Assembly (NCBI RefSeq): GCF_003116035.1
Contig: NZ_LGQW01000015.1
Location: 4,083,421-4,147,420 of the forward strand
Length of the DNA: 64,000 nucleotides
Source of the DNA: Azospirillum sp. TSH64
Lineage (GTDB): Bacteria > Pseudomonadota > Alphaproteobacteria > Azospirillales > Azospirillaceae
Direction: 5' to 3'
The position numbers were made by a program, and so were the translations under genes. Each line of letters starts with the position of its first letter. The stretch's first letter is position 1. Of the stretch, positions 55,125 through 64,000 are shown piece by piece. The notes beneath the pieces were generated by a model, which was not told where the DNA came from, did not search any database, and saw nothing but the letters and a program-made list of their open reading frames with translations.

Positions 55125-56135
55125 ATGACCGTCAGACTTGGCATCATCGGCACCGGCGCCATCGGCCGCGACCATGCCCGGCGCATCGAGCAGGTCCTGG
55201 CCGGCGGCAAGATCGTCGCCCTGACCGACGTCAACCGCGAGTCCGCCGAAGCGGTGCGGGCCGACATCGCCCCCGATGCCGAGATCTTTGAGACCGGCGA
55301 GGAGCTGATCGCCTCGCCGCTGGTCGATGCGGTTCTGGTCACCTCCTGGGGCGCCAGCCACGAGCAGTATGTGCTGGCAGCCATCGCCGCCGGGAAGCCC
55401 TGCTTCTGCGAAAAGCCGCTCGCCACCACCGCCGACGGCGCCAAGCGCATCGTCGATGCCGAGGTGGCGCGCGGCAAACGTCTGGTCCAGGTCGGCTTCA
55501 TGCGCCGCTACGATGCCGGCTACATCGCGCTGAAGGAGGCGGTGACCAGCCGCACCGGCGCGCCGATCATGGTCCATGCCGCCCACCGCAACCCGACGGT
55601 CCCCCAGCATTACGTCACGCCGATGGCGATCCACGACACGCTGATCCACGAGATCGACGTGTTCCGCTGGCTGCTGGACGACGATTACGTGTCCGCCCGC
55701 GTGATCTTCCCGCGCCGCGCCGCCCGCAGCCACGGCAAGCTGCGCGACCCGCAGGTCGTGCTGCTGGAGACGGCGAAGGGCGTCGTCATCGATGTCGAGA
55801 TCTTCGTGAACTGCCACTATGGCTACGACATCCAGTGCGAGGTGGTGGGCGAGGACGGCATCGCCCGCCTGCCGGAACCGATGGCGGTGCAGATGCGCCT
55901 GAATGCCAGCCTGCAGAACCCGATCCTGACCGACTGGAAGGATCGTTTCATCGCCTCCTACGACGTGGAGCTTCAGGACTTCCTGAAGGCCGCCGCCCAG
56001 GGCACCGCCACCGGCCCGACCTGCTGGGACGGCTATGTCGCCGCCATCACGTCGGATGCCTGCGTCACCGCGCAGGAGCGCGAGGGCGAGGCCGTCGCCA
56101 TCACGCTGCCCAGCCGTCCGGCGCTCTACAGCTGA
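55125..56135 (+). CDS. iolG: Inositol 2-dehydrogenase IolG
   Basis: 336 residues of the Gfo/Idh/MocA family. The NAD-binding domain starts VRLGIIGTGAIGRDHARRIE; then come EKPLATT (catalytic Lys region), VGFMRRYDAGYIALKEA and MAIHDTLIHEIDVFRWLLDD (catalytic Asp/His). It oxidises myo-inositol to scyllo-inosose, the first step of the pathway encoded by the genes that follow. Confidence 0.96.
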   Translation: MTVRLGIIGTGAIGRDHARRIEQVLAGGKIVALTDVNRESAEAVRADIAPDAEIFETGEELIASPLVDAVLVTSWGASHEQYVLAAIAAGKPCFCEKPLATTADGAKRIVDAEVARGKRLVQVGFMRRYDAGYIALKEAVTSRTGAPIMVHAAHRNPTVPQHYVTPMAIHDTLIHEIDVFRWLLDDDYVSARVIFPRRAARSHGKLRDPQVVLLETAKGVVIDVEIFVNCHYGYDIQCEVVGEDGIARLPEPMAVQMRLNASLQNPILTDWKDRFIASYDVELQDFLKAAAQGTATGPTCWDGYVAAITSDACVTAQEREGEAVAITLPSRPALYS

Positions 56136-56220
56136 CGGCCGCCTGTCCGGCGCACGGGGCCACCGGTCCGTATCCATTGCCATCGCCAATCCGACGACCG
56201 GATTACAGCGGAGCTGACCC

Positions 56221-58164
56221 ATGCCAACTCAACGCGGTCAAACCGAGCGCGAACTCGACGTCATTTCCATCGGCCGCTCCTCCGTCGACCTTTATGGCGA
56301 ACAGGTCGGCGGCCGGCTGGAGGACATGCAGAGCTTCGCCAAATATGTCGGCGGCTGCCCCACCAACATCGCGGTCGGGACATCGCGCCTCGGCCTGCGC
56401 TCCGCCCTGCTGACCCGCGTCGGCGACGAGCATATGGGGCGTTTCATCCGCGAACAGCTGATCCGCGAAGGCGTCGACACCAGCTGCGTCGTCACCGATC
56501 CGGAACGGCTGACCGCCCTGGTCATCCTGGGCATCCGCGACAAGAAGACCTTTCCGCTGATCTTCTACCGCGAGAACTGCGCCGACATGGCGATCTGCGA
56601 GGAGGATGTCCGGGAAGACGTCATCGCCTCGGCCAAGGCCGTGGTGGTCAGCGGCACCCATTTCTCCACCCCCACGACCGAAGCCGCCATGCGAAAGGCG
56701 ATGCGGCTGGCTCGCGAGAACGGCACAAAGGTGGTGTTCGACATCGATTACCGCCCGGTGCTGTGGAAGCTGACCGGTCACGGGCTGGGGGAGGAGCGCT
56801 TCGTCGCCGACGGCGGCGTCAGCGCCCTGTTGCAGACCATCCTGCCCGGCTGCGACCTGATCGTCGGCACGGAAGAGGAGTTCCACATCGCCGGCGGCAG
56901 CACCGACACGCTGGCGGCGCTGCGCCGGGTCCGCGAGTTGACCGGCGCGACGCTGGTGTGCAAGCGCGGCCCGATGGGCTGCGTCGTCTTCCCCGCTGCC
57001 ATTCCCGACAGCCTGGAGCAGGGCATCCGCGGCCCCGGCTTCCCGGTCGAGGTCTACAATGTGCTGGGGGCCGGCGACGCCTTCATGTCGGGCTTCCTGC
57101 GCGGCTGGCTGCGCGATCGTCCGCTGGAGGAATGCTGCGCCTTCGCCAACGCCTGCGGCGCCTTCGCGGTGTCGCGCCACGGCTGCGCACCCGCCATCCC
57201 GACCTGGACGGAGCTGTCCTACTTCCTGGCCAACGGCAGCCCGACGCCGCGGCTGCGCGAGGATGCCCGCCTTTCGCACATCCACTGGGCGACCACGCGG
57301 CGCCGCGACTGGCCGGAGGTGATGGCCTTCGCCATCGACCACCGCGCCCAGTTGGAGGCGATGGCGGCGCGGCTGGGCGCCGACCCGGCGCGTATCGCAG
57401 CCTTCAAGCTGCTGGCCCTACAGGCGGCCCAACAGGCGGCACGGCAGGCCTGCGACGGCCGCGACGGCTTCGGCATGCTGCTGGACGGCATCCACGGCCA
57501 GGACGCGCTGGATGCCTTGACCGGGACCGGCGCCTGGATCGGCCGCCCGGTGGAACTGCCGGGGTCGCGTCCCCTGCGCTTCGAGGGCGGCCCCGACATC
57601 GCCGTGACCATCCGCGAATGGCCGGCCGAGCATGTGGTGAAGTGCCTCGCCTTCTACCACCCGGACGACGAGGAGGCGCTGCGCTCCGAGCAGGAGCGCC
57701 AGATCCAGACCCTGTTCGCCGCCTGCCGCGCCACCAACCACGAGCTTCTGCTGGAGATCATCCCGCCGCGCGGCATGCCGGCCGGCGACGACACGATTTC
57801 CAGTGCGCTGGAACGCGTCTACGGGCTTGGCGTCCATCCCGACTGGTGGAAGCTGCCAGCGCCGGCCAGCCAGGAAGCCTGGAACAGCATCGCCGGCACC
57901 ATCGACCGGCATGACCCGCTGTGCCGCGGCGTGCTGATCCTCGGCCTCGACGCGCCGGAGGAGGAGCTGAAGGCCGGGCTGGCTCTGGCCGCCCGCCAGC
58001 CGGTCTGCAAGGGCTTCGCCATCGGCCGCACCCTGTTCGGCGCCGCCGCCGAGGCGTGGCTGGCCGGCAGCATCGACGACGCGGCGGCGGTCGCGGCGAT
58101 GGAGGCCGCCTATGGCCGGCTGATCGCCTTCTGGCAGGAACAGCGCAGCCGCCACGCCGCCTGA
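56221..58164 (+). CDS. iolC: Bifunctional 5-dehydro-2-deoxygluconokinase / phosphate aldolase IolC-IolJ
   Basis: 647 residues. Residues 1 to about 335 are a PfkB-type kinase: YVGGCPTNIAVGTSRLGLRSALLTRVGDEHMG near the start, VVFDIDYRPVLWK, and the ATP/anion-hole motif NVLGAGDAFMSGFLRGW. Residues about 340-640 are a DUF2090 aldolase-like barrel (EDARLSHIHWATTRRRDWPEVMAFAIDHR, FAACRATNHELLLEIIPPRG). It phosphorylates 2-deoxy-5-keto-gluconate and likely cleaves the product to malonate semialdehyde and DHAP. The fusion is common in proteobacteria. Confidence 0.95.
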   Translation: MPTQRGQTERELDVISIGRSSVDLYGEQVGGRLEDMQSFAKYVGGCPTNIAVGTSRLGLRSALLTRVGDEHMGRFIREQLIREGVDTSCVVTDPERLTALVILGIRDKKTFPLIFYRENCADMAICEEDVREDVIASAKAVVVSGTHFSTPTTEAAMRKAMRLARENGTKVVFDIDYRPVLWKLTGHGLGEERFVADGGVSALLQTILPGCDLIVGTEEEFHIAGGSTDTLAALRRVRELTGATLVCKRGPMGCVVFPAAIPDSLEQGIRGPGFPVEVYNVLGAGDAFMSGFLRGWLRDRPLEECCAFANACGAFAVSRHGCAPAIPTWTELSYFLANGSPTPRLREDARLSHIHWATTRRRDWPEVMAFAIDHRAQLEAMAARLGADPARIAAFKLLALQAAQQAARQACDGRDGFGMLLDGIHGQDALDALTGTGAWIGRPVELPGSRPLRFEGGPDIAVTIREWPAEHVVKCLAFYHPDDEEALRSEQERQIQTLFAACRATNHELLLEIIPPRGMPAGDDTISSALERVYGLGVHPDWWKLPAPASQEAWNSIAGTIDRHDPLCRGVLILGLDAPEEELKAGLALAARQPVCKGFAIGRTLFGAAAEAWLAGSIDDAAAVAAMEAAYGRLIAFWQEQRSRHAA

Positions 58165-58224
58165 TCCTCGCACCATCGCCAAAAACAACAGGGGCCGGAC
58201 TGGCCCCGGTAGGGAGAAGCCATC

Positions 58225-60072
58225 ATGGACAGCGTGCGCCTCACCGTCGCCCAGGCCGTCGCCCGTTATCTCAGCGCCCAGTATGTCGAGATCGACGGCC
58301 GGGAACTGCCGCTGTTCGCCGGTGTCTGGGCGATCTTCGGCCACGGCAACGTGGCGGGCATGGGCGAGGCGCTGCATGCCGCCCGCGATGTGCTGCCGAC
58401 CTACCGCGCCCACAACGAGCAGGGGATGGCGCACGCCGCCATCGCCTATGCCAAGGCGCAAGGACGGCGCCGCATGATGGCCTGCACCACCTCCATCGGG
58501 CCGGGTGCCGTCAACATGGTGACGGCGGCGGCGCTGGCCCATGTCAACCGCCTGCCGGTGCTGCTTCTGCCGGGCGACGTCTTCGCCACCCGCGCCCCCG
58601 ACCCGGTGTTGCAGCAGGTCGAGCGGTTCGAGGATGCCACCGTCAGCGCCAACGACTGCTTCCGCCCGGTGTCGCGCTTCTGGGACCGCATCACCCGCCC
58701 CGAACAGCTGATCCCCAGCCTGCGCCGCGCCCTCCAGGTGCTGACCGACCCGGTGGAGTGCGGGCCGGTGACGCTCTGCCTGCCGCAGGACGTGCAGGCG
58801 GAAGCCCATGATTTCCCAATTTCCGTCTTCGAGCGCACCGTCCGCCGCACCCGCCGTCCGGAGCCCGACCGCGACGAGCTGGCCGCGGTGACGGCGGCCC
58901 TGCGCGGCGCGAAGAAGCCGCTGATCGTCGCCGGCGGCGGCGTGTTCTACAGCGGCGCCTGCGACGCGCTGGCCGACTTCGCCAAGCGCCGGGGCATCCC
59001 GGTGGTGGAGACCCAGGCCGGCAAGGGTGCCCTGGTCTGGGACCATCCCAGCAACGTCGGCGCCATCGGCGTCACCGGCTCCAGCGCCGCCAACGAGCTG
59101 GCGGCGGAGGCCGATCTGGTGCTGGCGGTCGGCACCCGGCTCGCCGACTTCACCACCGCCTCCTGGACAATCTTCGCCAACCGCGGCGCCCGTCTCGCCG
59201 GGCTGAACGTCGCCGCCTTCGATGCGGTGAAGGGCGACGCCCTGCCGCTGGTCGCCGACGCGGCGCGCGGGCTGGCCGCCCTCGACGCCGGGCTCGGCGA
59301 CTGGTCGGCGCCGTTGTCCTGGCAGGCTTTGGCGCAGGAGCGCACGGCGGTGTGGACCCGCATCGTCGACCGGGTGACCGCCGATGCCGGGCTCGACCTG
59401 CCGACCGACGCCCAGGTGCTGGGGGCGGTCAACCGCGCCGCCGGCAGGGACGGCACCATCGTCTGCGCTGCCGGCGGCCTGCCGGGCGAGCTGCACAAGC
59501 TGTGGCGCAGCGGCCGGCCCGGCGGCTACCATCTGGAATACGGCTTCTCCTGCATGGGCTACGAGATCGCCGGCGGGCTGGGCGTCAAGATGGCCTGCCC
59601 GGGCCGCGAGACCTTCGTCATGGTCGGCGACGGCAGCTACATGATGCTGAATTCCGAGCTGGCCGTGTCGGTGGCGATGAAGCGCAAGCTGATCGTCGTC
59701 CTGCTCGACAACCGCGGCTATGGCTGCATCAACCGCTTGCAGAACGCCTGCGGCGGCGCCCCCTTCAACAATTTGCTGCGCGACACCCATTACGAGACCG
59801 AGACCCTGCCCGACATCGACTTCGCCGGCCATCTGCGCGCGCTGGGTGCCGTGACCGAGAAAGTGACGGGTGTTGCCGAGCTGGAACAGGCGCTGGAGCG
59901 CGCCAAGGAATCCCCCGTTACCTACGCCATCGTCATCGACACCGACCCGCTGCCCTCCACCCAGGAAGGCGGGGCGTGGTGGGACGTGCCGGTGCCGGAA
60001 CTCTCGACCCGTCCCGAGGTCGCGGCGGCGCGTGAACGCTACGTCGCCAACAAGGCCCGCCAGCGCCGCTGA
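58225..60072 (+). CDS. iolD: 3D-trihydroxycyclohexane-1,2-dione acylhydrolase IolD
   Basis: 615 residues, a ThDP-dependent enzyme that opens the ring of diketo-inositol. N-terminal half: VEIDGRELPLFAGVWAIFGHGN, then YRAHNEQGMAHAAIAYAKAQ with the ThDP-activating Glu. C-terminal half: the Mg-ThDP motif GDGSYMMLNSELAVSVAMKR...DN. It ends with SRPEVAAARERYVANKARQRR-like basic residues. The start (MDSVRLTVAQAVARYL) is typical of IolD. Confidence 0.97.
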   Translation: MDSVRLTVAQAVARYLSAQYVEIDGRELPLFAGVWAIFGHGNVAGMGEALHAARDVLPTYRAHNEQGMAHAAIAYAKAQGRRRMMACTTSIGPGAVNMVTAAALAHVNRLPVLLLPGDVFATRAPDPVLQQVERFEDATVSANDCFRPVSRFWDRITRPEQLIPSLRRALQVLTDPVECGPVTLCLPQDVQAEAHDFPISVFERTVRRTRRPEPDRDELAAVTAALRGAKKPLIVAGGGVFYSGACDALADFAKRRGIPVVETQAGKGALVWDHPSNVGAIGVTGSSAANELAAEADLVLAVGTRLADFTTASWTIFANRGARLAGLNVAAFDAVKGDALPLVADAARGLAALDAGLGDWSAPLSWQALAQERTAVWTRIVDRVTADAGLDLPTDAQVLGAVNRAAGRDGTIVCAAGGLPGELHKLWRSGRPGGYHLEYGFSCMGYEIAGGLGVKMACPGRETFVMVGDGSYMMLNSELAVSVAMKRKLIVVLLDNRGYGCINRLQNACGGAPFNNLLRDTHYETETLPDIDFAGHLRALGAVTEKVTGVAELEQALERAKESPVTYAIVIDTDPLPSTQEGGAWWDVPVPELSTRPEVAAARERYVANKARQRR

Positions 60073-60128
60073 CCGCGCCCCTCTTCCACAATTCCCACCA
60101 TCTTCTTCCGTCTTGGGAGCATCCGATC

Positions 60129-61019
60129 ATGACCGTTCGTCTCGGCGTCAATCCGATCGCCTGGAGCAACGACGATATGCTTGAGCTGGGCGGGGAAACG
60201 CCGCTGGAGCAGTGCCTCGCCGAAGGGCGCGAGGCCGGCTTCCAGGGCTTCGAGCTTGGCAACAAATTCCCGCGCGACGCCGCCGTGCTGCGCCCGATCC
60301 TCGACGGCTACGGCCTGTCGCTGGTGTCCGGCTGGTACAGCGCCGGCCTGCTGGAGCGCAGCGTCGCCGAGGAGATCGAGGCGGTTCAGCCGCACTTGGC
60401 GCTGCTGAAGGCGATGGGCTGCCCGGTGATGGTGGTGGCCGAGACAACCGGCTGCGTCCATGGCGCCCGCGGCACGCCGCTGTCCCAACGCCCGACGCTG
60501 GAGTCCGGCCAGTGGGCGGAGTTCGGCCGCCGCATGGCGGCGTTCGGCGATTACCTGCGCGACCAGGGCACGCCGCTCGCCTACCACTACCACATGGGCA
60601 CGGTGGTGGAGACGCCCGACGAGATCGACCGCTTCGCCGAGGTCACCGGCGACAGCGTCGGCATCCTGCTCGACACCGGCCATTTGACCTTCGCCGGCGG
60701 CAACCCGCTGGACCTGATCGCCAAATGGGGCCGCCGCATCAACCATGTCCATTGCAAGGACGTGCGCGCCGACGTGCTGACGCGGGCCAAGGCGACCGAC
60801 AGCAGCTTCCTCGACGCCGTCATCGACGGGGTGTTCACCGTGCCGGGCGACGGCTGCGTCGATTTCCCCGCCGTGCTGAAGGCATTGAAGGACGCGGACT
60901 ATCGCGGCCAGTGGCTGGTGATCGAGGCGGAACAGGACCCCGCCAAGGCCCATCCCCTGACCTACGTCACCAAGGGCCGCCGGCATCTGAGCGCGCTCGT
61001 AACAGAATACGGCCTGTGA
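60129..61019 (+). CDS. iolE: Myo-inosose-2 dehydratase IolE
   Basis: 296 residues, a TIM-barrel of the xylose-isomerase-like family, dehydrating scyllo-inosose to the diketo compound used by IolD. Landmarks are VRLGVNPIAWSNDDMLELGG, GFQGFELGNKFPRDA, YHYHMGTVVETPDEIDRF, LLDTGHLTFAGG and INHVHCKDVR with metal-binding Glu/His/Asp residues. It is the fourth gene of the operon. Confidence 0.97.
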   Translation: MTVRLGVNPIAWSNDDMLELGGETPLEQCLAEGREAGFQGFELGNKFPRDAAVLRPILDGYGLSLVSGWYSAGLLERSVAEEIEAVQPHLALLKAMGCPVMVVAETTGCVHGARGTPLSQRPTLESGQWAEFGRRMAAFGDYLRDQGTPLAYHYHMGTVVETPDEIDRFAEVTGDSVGILLDTGHLTFAGGNPLDLIAKWGRRINHVHCKDVRADVLTRAKATDSSFLDAVIDGVFTVPGDGCVDFPAVLKALKDADYRGQWLVIEAEQDPAKAHPLTYVTKGRRHLSALVTEYGL

Positions 61020-61027
61020 GCATCCAA

Positions 61028-62533
<1,506 letters not shown>

Positions 62534-62634
62534 GCGGGAACATATGATCCGAACCGTCCGCGCCTGAACCCAACACGGCTTCGCCAGGGGGCGGAGACGC
62601 ATCGCGAGACCATCCGGCACCACAGAGGGCGACC

Positions 62635-63444
62635 ATGAGCAAGCTGCTGTTGCGCAACCACGCACCGGACCCGGCCGGCCGGGTGCACCATGTCACGCCT
62701 GAATCGGCGGGCTGGTCGTGCATCGGGTTCGACCTCTACCGCCTTGAGGAGGGCATGACCGTTTCCGGCGAGGATGCGGACCGCGAGACCTGCCTGATCT
62801 TCGTCGCCGGGCGCGGTGCGGCGACGGCCGGCGACCGGGACTGGGCCGAGCTTGGCGACCGCATGTCCCCCTTCGAGGACAAGAGGCCTTATGCCATCTA
62901 TCTGCCGCAGGGGACGCCGTGGCGGGTCAGGGCCACCACCGCGCTGGAACTGGCGGTCTGCACCGCGCCCGGCCTGAACGGCGGGCTGCCGGTGCGGCTG
63001 ATCCGTCCGGAGGATGTCGGCGCCTCGGTCCGCGGGCAGGGCAGCAACACCCGCCATGTCTTCGACATCCTGCCCGAATCGCAGCCGGCCGACAGCCTTC
63101 TGGTGGTGGAGGTCATCACCCCGGCCGGCAACTGGTCCAGTTATCCGCCGCACAAGCACGACGCCGACGACGGCACGACGGAGACCCAGTTGGAGGAGAC
63201 CTATTACCACCGCATCGACCCGCCGCAGGGCTTCGCCTTCCAGCGCGTCTACACCGACGACCGCTCGCTGGACGAGGCGATGGCGGTGGAAAACGGCGAC
63301 CTCGTCATGGTCCCGCGCGGCTACCACCCGGTCGGGGCCGCCCACGGCTACACCGGCTATTACCTGAACGTGATGGCCGGCCCCCGCCGCGCCTGGCATT
63401 TCAACACCGCCCCGGAACATCGCTGGCTGCTGGCGCCGGGCTGA
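62635..63444 (+). CDS. iolB: 5-deoxy-glucuronate isomerase IolB
   Basis: 269 residues, a bicupin metal enzyme that isomerises 5-deoxy-glucuronate to 2-deoxy-5-keto-gluconate. Metal-site segments are WSSYPPHKHDADD, TQLEETYYHRIDPPQGFAFQRVYTDD, and VPRGYHPVGAAHGYTGYYLNVMAG. It is the last gene of the operon and is followed by a strong bidirectional terminator. Confidence 0.97.
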   Translation: MSKLLLRNHAPDPAGRVHHVTPESAGWSCIGFDLYRLEEGMTVSGEDADRETCLIFVAGRGAATAGDRDWAELGDRMSPFEDKRPYAIYLPQGTPWRVRATTALELAVCTAPGLNGGLPVRLIRPEDVGASVRGQGSNTRHVFDILPESQPADSLLVVEVITPAGNWSSYPPHKHDADDGTTETQLEETYYHRIDPPQGFAFQRVYTDDRSLDEAMAVENGDLVMVPRGYHPVGAAHGYTGYYLNVMAGPRRAWHFNTAPEHRWLLAPG

Positions 63445-63476
63445 CCGGGGGCCCGCGGTCACGGTCCCGGCAATGG

Positions 63477-63512
63477 AAAAGCCCCCGTCCGGCAGTTCGG
63501 ACGGGGGCTTTT
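63477..63512. terminator. Bidirectional Rho-independent terminator after iolB
   Basis: AAAAGCCCCCGTCCG (63477-63491), a 6-base loop, CGGACGGGGGCTTTT (63498-63512): a perfect 15-bp stem with A4 and T4 ends, so it can end transcription from both sides. It starts 33 bases after the iolB stop and serves the leftward genes at 63554-64000 too. Confidence 0.9.
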
Positions 63513-63553
63513 CAAACAGATCGACTTGCCGTCCGGCGGCGGCGTGGCTCGCC

Positions 63554-63799
63554 TCAGAGGTCGCCGAGCGACCGGTCGATCTCCCACACCAGCCGGTCGG
63601 CCAGCTTGATCGAGCGGGCGAGGTCGGCGGGGCACATCCCCAGGCCGGGATCCTCGACCACCGGGAAGCTCTCCGCCTTGTCGAGTCCCAGGCCAGTCGC
63701 GGTGACCAGCACCTCGTAGCTGCGGTTGTCCTCGTTGAACAGGCATTCGGTCTCGAAGCCGCGGGCATCGCTTTCGGCCCACATGATCGCTTTGCTCAT
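63554..63799 (-). CDS. Small hypothetical protein, 81 aa
   Basis: 81 residues, start ATG 63799 after AGGA at a good distance; the frame continues upstream through the next gene only as a shadow. It is acidic (W-A-E-S-D-A-R-G-F-E-T-E-C and SIKLADRLVWEIDRSLGDL). No domain is recognised. It is encoded just downstream of a probable adhE in the same direction (29-base gap) and may be co-transcribed with it. Confidence 0.65.
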   Translation of the reverse strand: MSKAIMWAESDARGFETECLFNEDNRSYEVLVTATGLGLDKAESFPVVEDPGLGMCPADLARSIKLADRLVWEIDRSLGDL

Positions 63800-63828
63800 G
63801 GTCTCGTATCCTGACTTAAAGGGTTTCG

Positions 63829-64000
63829 TTACTTGGCGAGCGCCGCGTCCTTGCGGGCGGCGGACTTGCCGGCTGGCTTGACTTCGACCGGTGCGGCGTC
63901 CTGGGCCGACGGCTCGACATAAGCGCGTCCGTAATAGCTGTCGACCAGCAACTGCCTGATCTCGGCGACCAGCGGATAGCGCGGGTTGGCGCCGGTGCAT
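63829..64000 (-). CDS. adhE: C-terminus of probable bifunctional aldehyde/alcohol dehydrogenase AdhE (partial)
   Basis: Only the last 56 residues plus stop are in the window. TGANPRYPLVAEIRQLLVDSYYG is the usual end of the iron-dependent alcohol dehydrogenase domain of AdhE. A further 30-residue tail rich in Pro, Ala and Lys (PSAQDAAPVEVKPAGKSAARK) follows, which is not typical of the family. The rest of the gene lies beyond the right edge. Confidence 0.7.
   Translation of the reverse strand, partial: CTGANPRYPLVAEIRQLLVDSYYGRAYVEPSAQDAAPVEVKPAGKSAARKDAALAK

Overview
The window is GC-rich DNA (roughly two-thirds G+C by eye) from an alphaproteobacterial chromosome or chromid. The gene style fits Azospirillum or a near relative: fliG, an iolG-iolCJ-iolD-iolE-mmsA-iolB operon, TRAP and dipeptide ABC systems, and c-di-GMP enzymes. 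That assignment is inference from content, not a database match. No rRNA, tRNA, CRISPR array, integrase or transposase was seen.

Layout. 1-2335: a membrane M48 peptidase cut by the left edge, a 60-residue hypothetical protein and a PsiF-type periplasmic protein. 2620-6925: a hexuronate catabolic operon (MFS transporter, uxuB, uxuA), divergent from a GGDEF diguanylate cyclase (7393-8532) across a spacer carrying a strong palindrome. 8708-10417: an ELWxxDGT-repeat protein with an RTX-like N-terminus. 10436-15151: a TRAP transporter (dctPQM) joined to pxpB and pxpC, probably a 5-oxoproline utilisation operon lacking pxpA. 15362-17250: fliG divergent from a MORN-repeat protein.

17372-27435: an RpiR regulator followed by a compact operon for a D-amino-acid transaminase, a complete dipeptide-type ABC importer and three unusual peptidases (P1/S58, M55 D-aminopeptidase, isoaspartyl peptidase). 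27679-29653: a quinone-oxidoreductase-like enzyme, a HemJ/CopD-like membrane protein and a VOC protein. About 29690-31305: a strongly AT-rich segment with a single orphan gene of unknown function, clearly foreign in composition. 31313-40171: a second dipeptide-type ABC operon on the minus strand, carrying an N-acyl-D-amino-acid deacylase, a RidA protein and a fold-III PLP enzyme of the D-threonine aldolase / D-serine dehydratase type. It is divergent from an IclR regulator over clear inverted repeats. Two D-amino-acid or modified-peptide scavenging operons therefore flank the orphan island.

41430-43995: two small hypothetical proteins, a SleB-type cell wall hydrolase and a CBS-BON protein preceded by a FixK/FNR-like box. 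44026-47904: an FAD amine oxidase, a LysR regulator and HglS (2-oxoadipate dioxygenase/decarboxylase), suggesting lysine/pipecolate degradation. 47906-50427: a GAF-GGDEF-EAL phosphodiesterase and a stand-alone GAF paralogue. 50885-53622: an EmrAB-type drug efflux pair. 53715-63444: a LacI regulator and the full myo-inositol catabolic operon, ended by a perfect terminator. 63554-64000: a small hypothetical gene and the C-terminus of a probable AdhE on the minus strand.

The main theme is nutrient scavenging (hexuronates, inositol, 5-oxoproline, D-amino-acid peptides, lysine/pipecolate) mixed with c-di-GMP, motility and envelope functions, as expected of a soil or rhizosphere bacterium. The best candidate for something undescribed is the AT-rich orphan gene at 29861-31153. 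The two D-amino-acid/peptide operons come next.
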